This document shows positions 13,700 through 27,427 of a stretch of 64,000 nucleotides of DNA, in pieces. A model generated the notes under the pieces. The model saw only the letters and a list, made by a program, of their open reading frames with translations. It searched no databases and was not told the origin of the DNA. The DNA comes from Eutrigla gurnardus (taxonomy: Eukaryota > Chordata > Actinopteri > Perciformes > Triglidae), in assembly GCA_963514095.1 (NCBI GenBank), contig OY741276.1, positions 13,181,487-13,245,486 on the forward strand, written 5' to 3'. Both the position numbers and the translations under genes were made by a program. Each line of letters starts with the position of its first letter. Within the stretch, counting starts at the first letter, position 1.

Positions 13700-14485
13700 G
13701 CGTGCGTGCCCGTGCGTGTGTGTCCACCGGGCACAAGGCTGCACGCATGTGTGTTTTTGTACTCTGTGAGCTCTGTGAGTGTGTGCGTGTGTGTGCGTGT
13801 GTGTGTGCGTGTGTGTAAGGGGGGGGGCAGAGAAGCCAGCTGGGTTGGAGGGGTAATAAAGAAGGAGAATCAATAGGCCATGCAGTAGAGCCAAGGTGCT
13901 GCCATTTATCACACCGCCTCCATGACTTCCATCATTCATCATGCCCAATGAGGCAGCAAATAGGAAAATGACTATTTGTATCAAACACATCTGCACTCAT
14001 CCACTGAGGTATTTTATTCCCATTAACTCAAAGAGTAGAATACGCCAGTTTCAGCTGCTGCTGTTGTTGTTGCCGCTGTATTTGTGTGTGTGTGATTCTA
14101 TTTGTTCAGGCTTGTAGTTGTAGATTCATTGGGAACACATTCATGGCTGCTGTTGTTTTTTTTCCTGGAAAAAAAAAAAAACACAAAAAAACATAGAATG
14201 TGTGCTGTGAGCCCTCCAATCCCCGTGTTGATGTGTTTAGCCTGCCCCCCCCCCCCCCCTCTCTTTTGACCTGCTCTCTCCTTAAATCCACATCCCTTCT
14301 TGTTTCCAAATCTTCCTCTTTCTGAACCCATGGAGTGATGGTGCGAATAATATCTCATGGCTGTAAGGAGCCATTACATTAAGCTCGCCTTTCATTTCCA
14401 CCTATAAATTAGCCCCGACACTGGTCTGCCCAGGGGTTGAGGTGTATATCTGTATGTGTGCGTAGCCTGTAGGGCTGTGGGGTGT
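13700..14485. other. Intergenic, nothing recognised
   Basis: Short TG patches, an A-run near 14168-14181 and a C-run near 14245-14259. No gene evidence. Confidence 0.4.
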
Positions 14486-14489
14486 AGAG

Positions 14490-14625
14490 GGGTGGACTGT
14501 GGTCATTATGGTCTAATATCCCATGAAATGGTGAAATTATTATGCAGCCTATTTTATGAGCTGCCTGCGAATATTAAAGCAGGATATTTTGTGTGATATT
14601 CCTCTCATAAATCAATGTGATTGTG
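14490..14625. promoter_or_regulatory. Candidate conserved non-coding element
   Basis: A complex block with GTCTAATATCCC, GAAATTATTATGCAGC and CATAAATCAATGTGATTG. These are homeodomain-type and Hox/Pbx/Meis-like cores within about 130 bases. Function is inferred. Confidence 0.25.
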
Positions 14626-16274
14626 TTTGTTTTTGGCTTGCTTTCTTGCTTCTTAATAAAACCACGGTAACGGTAATTCAGGGTCTCCACTGACGGATCC
14701 ATATCCAAAGTTTTCTCTCCTTAAGCCGCATGTTTAAAAAGCAACGGCATCACCTTGTATACCTTAAATGCTCAGAAACTACAACCTTGTTTTGAGATCA
14801 TTTCTCATATTATCCTGTGTTTAAGAATAAATTAAATGAATTTTCTCCTGAATGGACGAATGGTTCCAGCTTTTAAACTATTTTAATAATGAATTAATCC
14901 TTTCAGTCATTTATGAAGACAATTTGCCAAACATTTTACTTGTTCAAGAGATGTGCTGCTTTTCCGTTTTATATAATTGGATATTGAATGCATTTGGGGT
15001 TTCAACTGGTCAGACAGAAATTGTGTTGAGCCTTTTTTTAAACTATTTTTTGACATTTCAGAGACAAAACAAGTAATTAATTAATTAATTAAAAAGTAAT
15101 TGATGATAGAATTCCTTTTTACTTGCATTAAAAAGTGAAATTATGGCTTGTGGGACAGCAGTTTAGCACTCACTTTAAACGTCAAAATATTTAAATTATA
15201 AGTATAAAATTATGCACATTTCTATACAGTACGGGCACATAAAAACGTGAGAAAAAAACAATAAGTTGACGAGCACACGAGCTGTTGATATATTTATATT
15301 TATTATTTATTATTATTTATTGTTATCTTGCCTGTAAAAAAAAGAAAAAATAATCAAAACATTCTTGGAGAAATGGCTAAGATGCAGCCTATAGTCAAAT
15401 AATAAATACACACACACACAAGCACACTTGGCGGGGCACGATAAGACTACACTAATCTTCATTGCTGCGGCTTTGAAGGAGAGTGTAATGTACCAAGGTC
15501 ACTTAACACATCTATCTCTCAGACATTCATCAGTGCTCTTAGCGTCTCTCTTTTACTGCTTTCTGATATACGGCTCTCAGCGGGCTAAAGCCTTTACATG
15601 AGGAGGACACACACTCCACCACCACTATTACCAGCTGGAGCTTCCTGTAATATTGCATGGAAGAAACACCTGAGAGGTTGTGTCTCACTGTACCCGAGGT
15701 CTGGCCTCTTGAACTCATTTTTTAAATTCTCATTAACGTTAGAAACTACACATATTTCTAATAGTGTTAAGGGGTGTGAACAGGGTATTTCCTCTTTTTG
15801 TAGAGCTTATTATATTTAATATTTGATATGCCAGAGGTGGACTGTGTAAGAGGCAACTAGGGTTAACATCATTACCTACTCACAGCCTCATAATCATTAC
15901 TGATTGGACAAATTTCTAAAATTACCTTCTTTATTACCAATTACATAGAACACTTAGCTTTCTCAATATCAATCAGCGCACTGTGATAATGCATGATTAA
16001 GTCTCACAGACCAATCTGGATGAATTATCTAATATAAACCTAATGACAAAATCAAAGACTTCTTAATAAAACCATACAGCCATATTGTTTGTTAACTGAT
16101 GAAAAATGAAAAAGATAACCGTGGCTCCGCTGCTAATGCTTAATAAATCAGCGATCAGACACCTAAAGTAAATTCCTTTACATATCTTTCAGCGCAAATG
16201 AAACATTTTATTCATCCCAGTGCAGCAATGGTGCTTTTATGGGTTTGACTGGATATCAATATTTATTTAAATAT

Positions 16275-16275
<1 letters not shown>
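14626..16275. other. Intergenic, AT-rich
   Basis: Contains a short (TAAT)n tract at 15074-15091 and (TTAT)n-like sequence near 15300-15325. No gene was recognised. Confidence 0.4.

Positions 16276-16277
<2 letters not shown>

Positions 16278-16313
<36 letters not shown>
16278..16313. repeat. (TA)18 microsatellite
   Basis: A pure TA dinucleotide tract. Confidence 0.95.
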
Positions 16314-16316
<3 letters not shown>

Positions 16317-16489
16317 TAGAATATTATTGACAACGCATGGATTTCTCCAACATCTCCTGCAGAGTACTGTACAGCTCGAGCGTTCACCCTGAGTGAGTGC
16401 GTCTCGAGCGCACGTGGAGGCGTGACCGTGCCCTGCGCGCCCCCGCCCTGCTTCCTCTGGGAACTGAGGCAAAGTCACCGACCGCAAGG

Positions 16490-16955
16490 GGATGGCTTTC
16501 AGATTCATAAAATTCATAGAATTTTTCACAAATGGATGAACACAATTTCCTCCCAATTCCCTCATTATGCAAATATGCAAAATATCAAATCTAGACCAAT
16601 TAGGGACAGCTACGGCTTCAAATTTACCGGTTTAAGCCGTAATTGCAGAAACCCTCAAATAATTACCTGGCTAATTGGGAATATTTGTGACAGATACAAC
16701 AAATTCTCCCCACAAATTACATTTCATCCGAGGGACCACCGCGCCCCAGTGAAACGCTATCGAGGTCTAATTTCTCTTACATAATGAAAGGAACTGAAAA
16801 CTTGTTATCACATTTCAGCACTACGCAGCTCTGTAATATGGAATGATCAAACAAATTAAGCCGAAATTCGTACATATTTCTCTAATCTCTTTCAAAGGCA
16901 CTTTATTTGTAAAAGGAAATAACTCCGGGTCGCTCCGATACGAGCCATAATAGGC
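16490..16955. promoter_or_regulatory. Strong candidate enhancer with POU octamer
   Basis: About 460 bases of high-complexity sequence without simple repeats or a convincing frame. It holds a perfect POU octamer ATGCAAAT at 16567-16574 followed at once by ATGCAAAA, and many homeodomain cores (CCAATTAGGG, GTAATTGCAG, AATAATTACC, GGCTAATTGGGA, TCTAATTTC, ACAAATTAAGC). It lies 10.5 kb upstream of the otp start codon. Octamers are bound by POU factors such as Brn2, which act in the same neuroendocrine cells as Otp. Enhancer function itself is inference. Confidence 0.4.
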
Positions 16956-17194
16956 AGTTAGAGTGCGGTGGAGCCCGGGAGAGGCAGCGTGCACACAGGA
17001 CGTCGGCATTTCCAGATGGATGACGGGAAAATCACGCAGTCACCTTCAAAACTTCCGCAGCTGCACAATGTTTGCTGGAGCTGTCCGCGTCCACGAGCCT
17101 GTGCTTTGTGGTCTGTCTCCTCGGGATGCATCACCTGCTCCAACCCTCTTCACAGGTGACCCTCTCCAAGGTCACCAAGGCCATCTGTGAACGC

Positions 17195-17250
17195 CGCGTA
17201 CGCGCGCACACGCTCGCGCGCGTCAATACGCACGTACACGCTCCATAAAC
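17195..17250. other. CG-rich alternating purine-pyrimidine tract
   Basis: Roughly 55 bases dominated by CGCG, GTACGCGCGC, TCGCGCGCG and ACGCACGTACACG. This is mostly alternating purine-pyrimidine with many CpGs, which favours Z-DNA. It sits inside a CpG-rich stretch at about 16,930-17,310 that has no open gene. Confidence 0.5.
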
Positions 17251-17469
17251 GTCTGGCGCTGAAATGGAGCTGCTGCTCTATGTAAACAGTGCGCCGGCGA
17301 AGCATAACTGCGCCTATTTGTCAGAAAGCCTCATAAATACGATCGCTCCTGATATCTCAATTTCTCCGTCTCAGCGGACATGTAACAAATGGGGAGCACG
17401 TGACGAAACGCCCCTGTCTTTGTTTTTCCTTTTATTGGAGCAAAGCATTATAAAAAAAACATATATAGG

Positions 17470-17470
<1 letters not shown>

Positions 17471-17544
<74 letters not shown>
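17471..17544. repeat. (TA)27-(CA)10 compound microsatellite
   Basis: The TA tract passes directly into a CA tract near 17524. Confidence 0.95.
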
Positions 17545-18199
17545 TGCGTAATTTCTTTAATACCCTTCAAGTTTGGGGTCATTAAAATTAAAATAATTAT
17601 TTTTCTATTACATTATATTTACAGTATTTGTTTAATGTCACGTATTTTTCCACATTTGACAACGCCTAATTTCAAGATTTCCCAGCAGACGCTTGATTTC
17701 CCAAATGATTCCATATAAATAAGACGAAACACAATGTCATTTATAACAACAGCAGCGGCCGAGGTTCATCAGTCATATCTGTTAAATTTACAGGTCCCCA
17801 CTTTGAGCAAGTGTAATCATTTTGTCAGCCAATCATTGCGGGCTGCCTCCTAACCTTTAAAAGGTGCCGTGATTTCTTTTCTGTTTGTGCTATCAATCAT
17901 TTTGTTAGAGAAGTTGTCACTTTTGTGTGCTGGTGGATATCTTATTTTGTTGAGGGGGGAATCCCTCTTCAGTTGTGTGATAATAAAAACGACCTATTTT
18001 TTTGCGCGTGTCATGTTTCATACACTGTGTATAAATGCATACAGGTGTTTGATGAAAGGACAAAGTGTTAGCATCGGGGAGTTGACCCGGTCGGGGGAAG
18101 ACTGAAGTGTGCTCTGTGTCTGTCACATGGAAACCCAATACCTCCCCAGCTCCCTGGACATCCCCACCACAGTCTGTTTCAGTCGGAGTAATCCGTTGA
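17545..18199. other. Intergenic, nothing recognised
   Basis: AT-rich then mixed sequence. TTTAAAAGG near 17857 is TATA-like, but no gene follows it. Confidence 0.4.
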
Positions 18200-19225
<1,026 letters not shown>

Positions 19226-19229
19226 CTCT

Positions 19230-19640
19230 CATTACACACGCTGATTAAAGCGTAGATTAGCCAGCAGTGGCCCTGTGCGCTCCTCACCAACAGCTCGCTC
19301 AATATCAATTAGAGGCTGCGCCAAAAGCAGCGTGTCCACCGGTGGCCCTCCTTCTCCTGCTTCTAGCTTTACTCACAGCGCTCTTTAAATAAATAGTAGC
19401 CTTTTGATACAATTTCAAAGGAGAATAGAGAAGAGTAGAGGCTTGGGATTGCTGGTAGCAATCATCAACCGCGAGGGAGGAATGAGAAAGGACAGTCGAT
19501 GCTCATCAGATGGTGCCTCGAATGATGCAGCCAATTTCATCTTTAAACATATGCAGCTGCAGATCTGGGTGATATCTTTAACCGTGCCCAGGCTCGCCCC
19601 CCTCAGAGGCCGACGTCCAGAAGCAAAATAAAGGAAAAGT
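19230..19640. promoter_or_regulatory. Candidate conserved non-coding element
   Basis: A complex, CG-containing block with GCTGATTAAAGCG, CAATATCAATTAGAGG, TTTAAATAAATAG and CATATGCAGCTGCAG (E-box). No frame resembles a known protein. Function is inferred. Confidence 0.25.
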
Positions 19641-21405
19641 CACTCAGGCCTATTAGTCAAGGCAGGATAGCCCACCTCTGCTGAGTTCATTTTGGAAATA
19701 ATGAATAGTATGTGGATACAGAATGAAAAGCCTTTCAACCCAGCATCAGTAGGTCGTTCCGGCGGAGAGAATTAATTCACTCTTCTCTGACCTCCTTGCC
19801 TCAGCATAGATATTAGGCTAATAACGTCTGATTTCATTTATTGACTGCCTTAGTGAAGATATTTCTGTCTGTATTGATTCGATACCTCAAACACTAATAT
19901 ACCAATATTTTTAGAGGACTGAAAATGAGTTGTGTTTGGATATAATAGGCCCACTCAGCTCAATAAGGTGCGAATGGCATTCGCGTTTATGGAGGTTTCT
20001 TAACTTTTGCAGCTCTGGAAACAATATGTGTGTAAGATGGTAACGGTTGTCTTTGTAGTTTACTACATAATTTATTATGATGGCATTGCATTTGCAACTA
20101 TTTATCAGTTCACAAAGTGAAAGCTGTTGTGAGCACGGTGGATAAATGCCCGGCAAATAAAGGCAGGCTATACCTAGTTTGGATCATTTAGTAGAAAATA
20201 TTGATGAATAAATGTATTGATATTACAATCTATATTGTCTCATGTCTATCACAGTATTTATAACTGCAATAAATTGTTGAGGGTCACTGTGTGAAATTTT
20301 CAAATATAATTGACTGTCATGCAACAGCAGATGCCTTGATTGGCTTTTTATAGAGAACACCTTCGACGTCCCGACCCATTTATCCACAATAACGTGGTAT
20401 GGAATACAGCGTTGCCCCCCCCCCCCCCCAACCCCCCTGCACAACCTTCGGTGTCCACTAACAGACAGCCTGTCCAATTAAAAGTGGCCATCGATTATAG
20501 ATAGCTGCCTGCTGGCATATGAGGGAGATAACGTTGGATGCTATGCCACTGCCAATACAGGCCACAGTTAGCCATGAACTAACCGGAGCTGACACCAGCA
20601 TATTAGATCTGGACTGGGTTAATTCACCTGCAGTTGGCCCCTGTGTTGGCTTTATAGCGTTGTGGTTTACCTGCCCAGTCTAAATGCTGATCATTAAGCT
20701 GCTTCCAGCAGCCATTATTGGTGCAGAGGGGATCATATCATTGATTGAAAAGAAAGGCTGATAGATCGGCTCCTTCCCTTTTCTCCCAGCGGTCAGGTTG
20801 AAGAGTAAAGACAGGTTTAACATCAAATACTGGCCAGAGCAATGTGTCATGCTACCGTTTCTACCTGGTTTATATCGAATGGCATTTTGTAAAAAAAAAA
20901 ATATATATATTTTTTTTTTATTTCAAACCGAGAAATTGTGTCTCACAATTTTAATATAAATTATAAATAAAATAAAATCTAAAAGATCACTTTTGGTTAA
21001 TGACGTGAGGCTGTGAGAATATGACAGCACCAATTTGTATGTCGGAGCCGAAATGGGCCCTTGGCTCATAGTTATCCCTTGTTATTGTGTGTGAAAGCCT
21101 CTGAACCTAATTCCAATTTTTCCCTCTCCTATTTTCCAGCAAGCTGCTTTTCCATTAACTTTGGGAAAACACGGTGGCAGGTCCATTTAAAAAAAGCCCG
21201 TGCTCCACCCTTCCCATAAGCGCCTCCGCTCAGGAAAATAAGAAATTAAGAGCAGGGCCCATTTCATCATCAGCCCCCCCTTGTCTCCCCCAAATACAGA
21301 GACGGCATCCTCGAATGGAGCTCCCGTGGGGGGCGGGACAGGGGAGCTTTACCTTAGCATATGTTAACTATTACATGATGTCTTGATGGAACACAACGAA
21401 ATGAC
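19641..21405. other. Intergenic, nothing recognised
   Basis: Mostly unique AT-rich sequence with a C run near 20415-20429. The part 20,480-20,760 is high-complexity and might be regulatory. No gene was seen. Confidence 0.35.
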
Positions 21406-21409
21406 TGGT

Positions 21410-21810
21410 AATTGACATAAAATATGACAAAGTGTTTGAGTCTTTCTGAGGAAAGCGTTGCGTATTACGGCGTATCAGCTCCGTAATATGACTGATTAAT
21501 GAAAGATCGGCCTCGCACTCACTCAGCTGATTCTGTGAAAAATGAGTTTTGTGTTGTCATTCCGACAAGCCGGCAACCACGGCCGGAAAAGACTATTAGC
21601 CGGAATCATTATCAATAGCCATATTTTCAAACTCTATTATGGCAATCAGGCTAGAATTTATTCAATAGATTTAGTTCATTTGGTTGTAATTGATAAATAA
21701 TCAAAATTTATCAATGTACTTGCACACATTTCACTAACAATCAGGGAAAACTGCCCCATTTACCAGCTGACTTGGTCCAAATTAGAGCTAAATTGATGAT
21801 CAATTAATCT
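21410..21810. promoter_or_regulatory. Candidate conserved non-coding element
   Basis: Complex sequence with GACTGATTAATGAAAG, the CG-rich pair GCCGGCAACCACGGCCGG, ATCATTATCAATAGCC, GTAATTGATAAATAATC and GATGATCAATTAATC. Homeodomain cores are dense and simple repeats are absent. Enhancer function is inferred. Confidence 0.3.
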
Positions 21811-22235
21811 TGGGAGGGGTGTGCGCCGTGTTTAGCGGGGAAGCAGCAGAAATGTGGCGGAGTGGATGGAGAGGAGGGGAAACGGGGGAGAGGGAGGAGA
21901 CGAGGAGAGGTTGATAAAAGAGAGGGTGGATGGATGGGGAAAGTGTGGGATTTGGGAAGTGAGAGACGAACTGAACTGGCTGCGTGTAACATGCTGAAAA
22001 CACGAGGCGAAATACAACAAGTGTGTGTGTCTGTGTGTGCTTTCTCGTTTTATTTATTATTTTTATTCTTTCTTTCTCTCCACAGTATGTATATCTGCAT
22101 ATATATATATATATACAGTATATGCATGCGTGCCTATATATGTCTAAGAATAAGCGAGTCACCCACTTGAAGTATCAGGTAGATCAAGTTCGGCGAGTAA
22201 GACTGAGCAAGGTCAAAGAGACTGATCCCATTTAT
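21811..22235. other. Purine-rich patch and short TA tract
   Basis: A G/A-rich stretch occupies 21,850-21,965 and a short (TA)n lies at about 22100-22115. Frames here follow the biased composition. Confidence 0.4.
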
Positions 22236-22239
22236 TCTT

Positions 22240-22780
22240 TAATTTGCTGAGGCATTAAATTGCATGACGTGGCTTTGCTGCAGTTTGATAATTACCAGCA
22301 CATGTTTCTAATTTCAAGCTACTCAGAGACACTACTGACCCAAGTCCTCCCCTTTTATTTAGTATTTTAGGAGCACGAGTGTGTGCAGGAGCTCTGTTAG
22401 TGTGAGAATATGTGCATGTCTGTTTGCTGCAAGAGTATCACGGCTTATTCTCACCACCTAGAATTATCACATCGCCAATGATGTGATGTTTCACTTAATC
22501 CACATTCTCACAAAGCACCGTTGGTTCTCTCATAATGAATTCCACATTACATCAGATCATTGGTTAGGTCTCGTTATGCCGCCATCACCTCCCTCTGACC
22601 GTTTTTGTGGTGAAATGAATCAAACGGCGTTGTTTTCAGGACGCAGTGTGGAAAAGGGTCTCGTTCAGTGTGTCTAAGGCTCGCTGGCACCTGTAATGTA
22701 AGGCCCTCATTACCTTCAATGATGCATTACAGCTTCCTAATGATGGAGCCACAGTAATGGACCTAACTAATGACCGGACT
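22240..22780. promoter_or_regulatory. Candidate conserved non-coding elements
   Basis: Two complex blocks. The first (22240-22325) has GGCATTAAATTGCATGACG and GATAATTACCAGC. The second (22440-22775) has AGAATTATC, CATAATGAATTCC, CTCATTACC, CAATGATGCATTAC and CTAATGATGG. They lie about 5 kb upstream of otp. Function is inferred from motif density. Confidence 0.3.
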
Positions 22781-24155
22781 TAAGAAAGAACATATTCTAA
22801 TAGCTGGAGCAGAACTGGAGGGAATGTCAAGGTGTCGGGGAGGAGAAGGAATGAGATCTATGGACAGCTATAGGAAGCCTAAATGACTGAGGTCAGACTG
22901 TAAATACAATACATTACAGGCTTTACACTTAAATACTCCAACCCTTTTTTTTTTGCTTCTCTTTTAAATGTGAATACGTTAAGATAAGTATTTATTAATG
23001 GAAATTAAATTAACAGAAAAGCACACTGAGACAGCACTGCTTTATACTGCTGCTTGTATGAGGAAAAATGAGAAGACACAGCACTCATGATCGGGTGGAT
23101 TCAAGCTTTTATCAGAATTGTATTGCAAACCTTGGTGGAGACTCTCAGACGATAAGCTGTCAAAACAGATTTCAAAGGAGATATGTTTCACTGTTGGCCT
23201 AAAGGCCTGCGTTTCCAAAATGTCCAGTTTGCAGACCGAGAGGAAAACAACTTTGATTTCCAATCGATCACTGCACATTTCAAGGAATTTGGTCATTTTA
23301 TAGAAATCCTATTAATTAAAAATGTATTAATTTTAAAAATTGGGATTTTGGCATCATCTAATAGGTCCAGCTCCTTTTGAGTTTCAGTGATGCGTTAATT
23401 TGCTATCTATGATTTAGGTTTACGTCCTGATTGTACATGCCACCAGCATCGGCAGCTCCACTGGTCTTTTGTTGTTGGGACTTTCAATGGCCGTGTGTGA
23501 TGTTTAGGGCTGCCACCTTTTAGTCAATTAGCTGACTAATCAGACGTTTAAGTCTCTTAATTTCCACAGAATAGTCAATATTTATGGACTCTTTGTGGAG
23601 AACAAGCTATTATTAGTCATTAAATCATCACAACAGCACACATATGGCCCAGGTTTTATTATGTGCTAGGTATTAATAGGCCCATCTGCATTCATCAGCA
23701 GAGGGAACCATTGTTCTGGTTAGTTTAGATAAGTGTATTATATGAGGCTGTGTGAGGCAGTGAACTTACAGTTGTGTCTTTTGGGGGCTTAACAAGAACA
23801 CAAATTTCTAAAATGCTGAGTAGATTTCCACCCGATGCAACATCATTGGAGATGTGATCATGAATGCACATTTCCTTCAGATAATGAGTTGAATCCTTCC
23901 ACCTTTTTAATGTTTTTGTATACTATATATTTTGACTGGCATGAGGTGCTGCCACTGTTTTACCTTTCCCTTCAACCCGGGATGGTTCACACAGACTGCT
24001 TCCCTGAACACCAGCATCGTGCCAGCTATTAACAGCAGAAGTAATGAGACATTTTTAAATCTGCTGCAGACTCTCGACACCACAGTGTTAACGCAAGGCT
24101 GCTTAATGACACCGATTGTGAGTTTCATTGCTATTTTAATAACCCCCCAACCACC
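22781..24155. other. Intergenic, possible repeat fragment
   Basis: Around 23508-23600, GGGCTGCCACCTTTTAGTC followed by AATTAGCTGACTAATCAGACG resembles the end of a common fish DNA-transposon family. The copy is too decayed to bound. No gene was seen. Confidence 0.3.
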
Positions 24156-24159
24156 ACCA

Positions 24160-24760
24160 AGCACACACACACACACGCGCGCACGCACATACACGCGCGC
24201 TCACGCACGCACGCCCTCACGCCGCCGCCACCACACCGCGCTCTCCGTGACACACGCCTCTTCTTCCTCATTAAGGAAATCGCCCTTCTTCGCTGATTAT
24301 TTTATTTGAAGGCGTGATTACCGCGCTGTCCACCAGATCACGCAGTAACGGAGACCAGGCGGAGGGCAGAGGGCCTAATTGGGGCATGAGATGCGCAGGG
24401 TGGTGCGGCCGGGCTGGGTGGCCGACGAGGGGAGCCTCTAATGGCTTTGCCTGGCTGTGGCTCCCCGTCCTCGCCTCGCCCCTGCTGCATCCCTCCGGCA
24501 AGGATGCGACGCGTTTATTAGCCCGGCTTCTTATTCCTCCGACTGTCACCGAAGCACCTGCACCAAACTACAGTGTGATTTGCTCGAGAGCCATTTCTGC
24601 AGATGGGAAATCGATTTTCCTTTAAGATTTCTATAACTGAGTGAATTCAGATGCGTGCGAGGTGATGCGATGTGTTCGAGCATAAGCAGCGAGCGGGCGG
24701 CTCGCCTGTTTGGTTGCTGCTGCACTTTGGTTGCGGTGTAAAGGATCTTCTTCCTGCATC
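24160..24760. promoter_or_regulatory. CpG-rich region upstream of otp
   Basis: CpG density is clearly raised from the alternating ACGCGCGC run at 24,174-24,215 through 24,500 (GTGCGGCCGGG, GCCGACGAGGGG, GGATGCGACGCG). It lies about 3 kb upstream of the otp start codon. It may be a CpG island linked to a developmental promoter or an alternative first exon, but no start codon with a family match is visible. Confidence 0.35.
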
Positions 24761-27200
<2,440 letters not shown>

Positions 27201-27226
27201 GCTGACATTTCCAAGCTCTCGCTCTG

Positions 27227-27362
27227 ATTGGCTCTTATTTGAGGAAGCTCACGGGTTCTTTCAACTAATAAGCGCCTCCCCATCGCTCTAAAGGACATTA
27301 TAATGCAAGGGACCTCCTTTTTTAAGCACAACCCGAATTTTCGTTCATTTAGACGATATATA
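27227..27362 (+). promoter_or_regulatory. otp: otp proximal promoter
   Basis: An inverted CCAAT box (ATTGG, 27227-27231) sits in TCTGATTGGCTC. A TATATA at 27357-27362 lies 66 bases upstream of the start codon, which would place initiation near 27390 and leave a 5' untranslated region of only about 40 bases. An alternative TATA-like element is CATTATAATG near 27296. The true start site is not determined here. Confidence 0.4.
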
Positions 27363-27427
27363 CTTTTTAAATTGCCCCAAAGTTGTGGGATTTTTTTGGA
27401 CTGCCTTTCACCCTGGAGCGGTACGCA

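Noticed and set aside
24314..24625. A 103-codon frame in the CpG-rich region upstream of otp.
   Set aside because: It has no recognisable motif or codon pattern, and CpG-rich DNA readily gives stop-poor frames.
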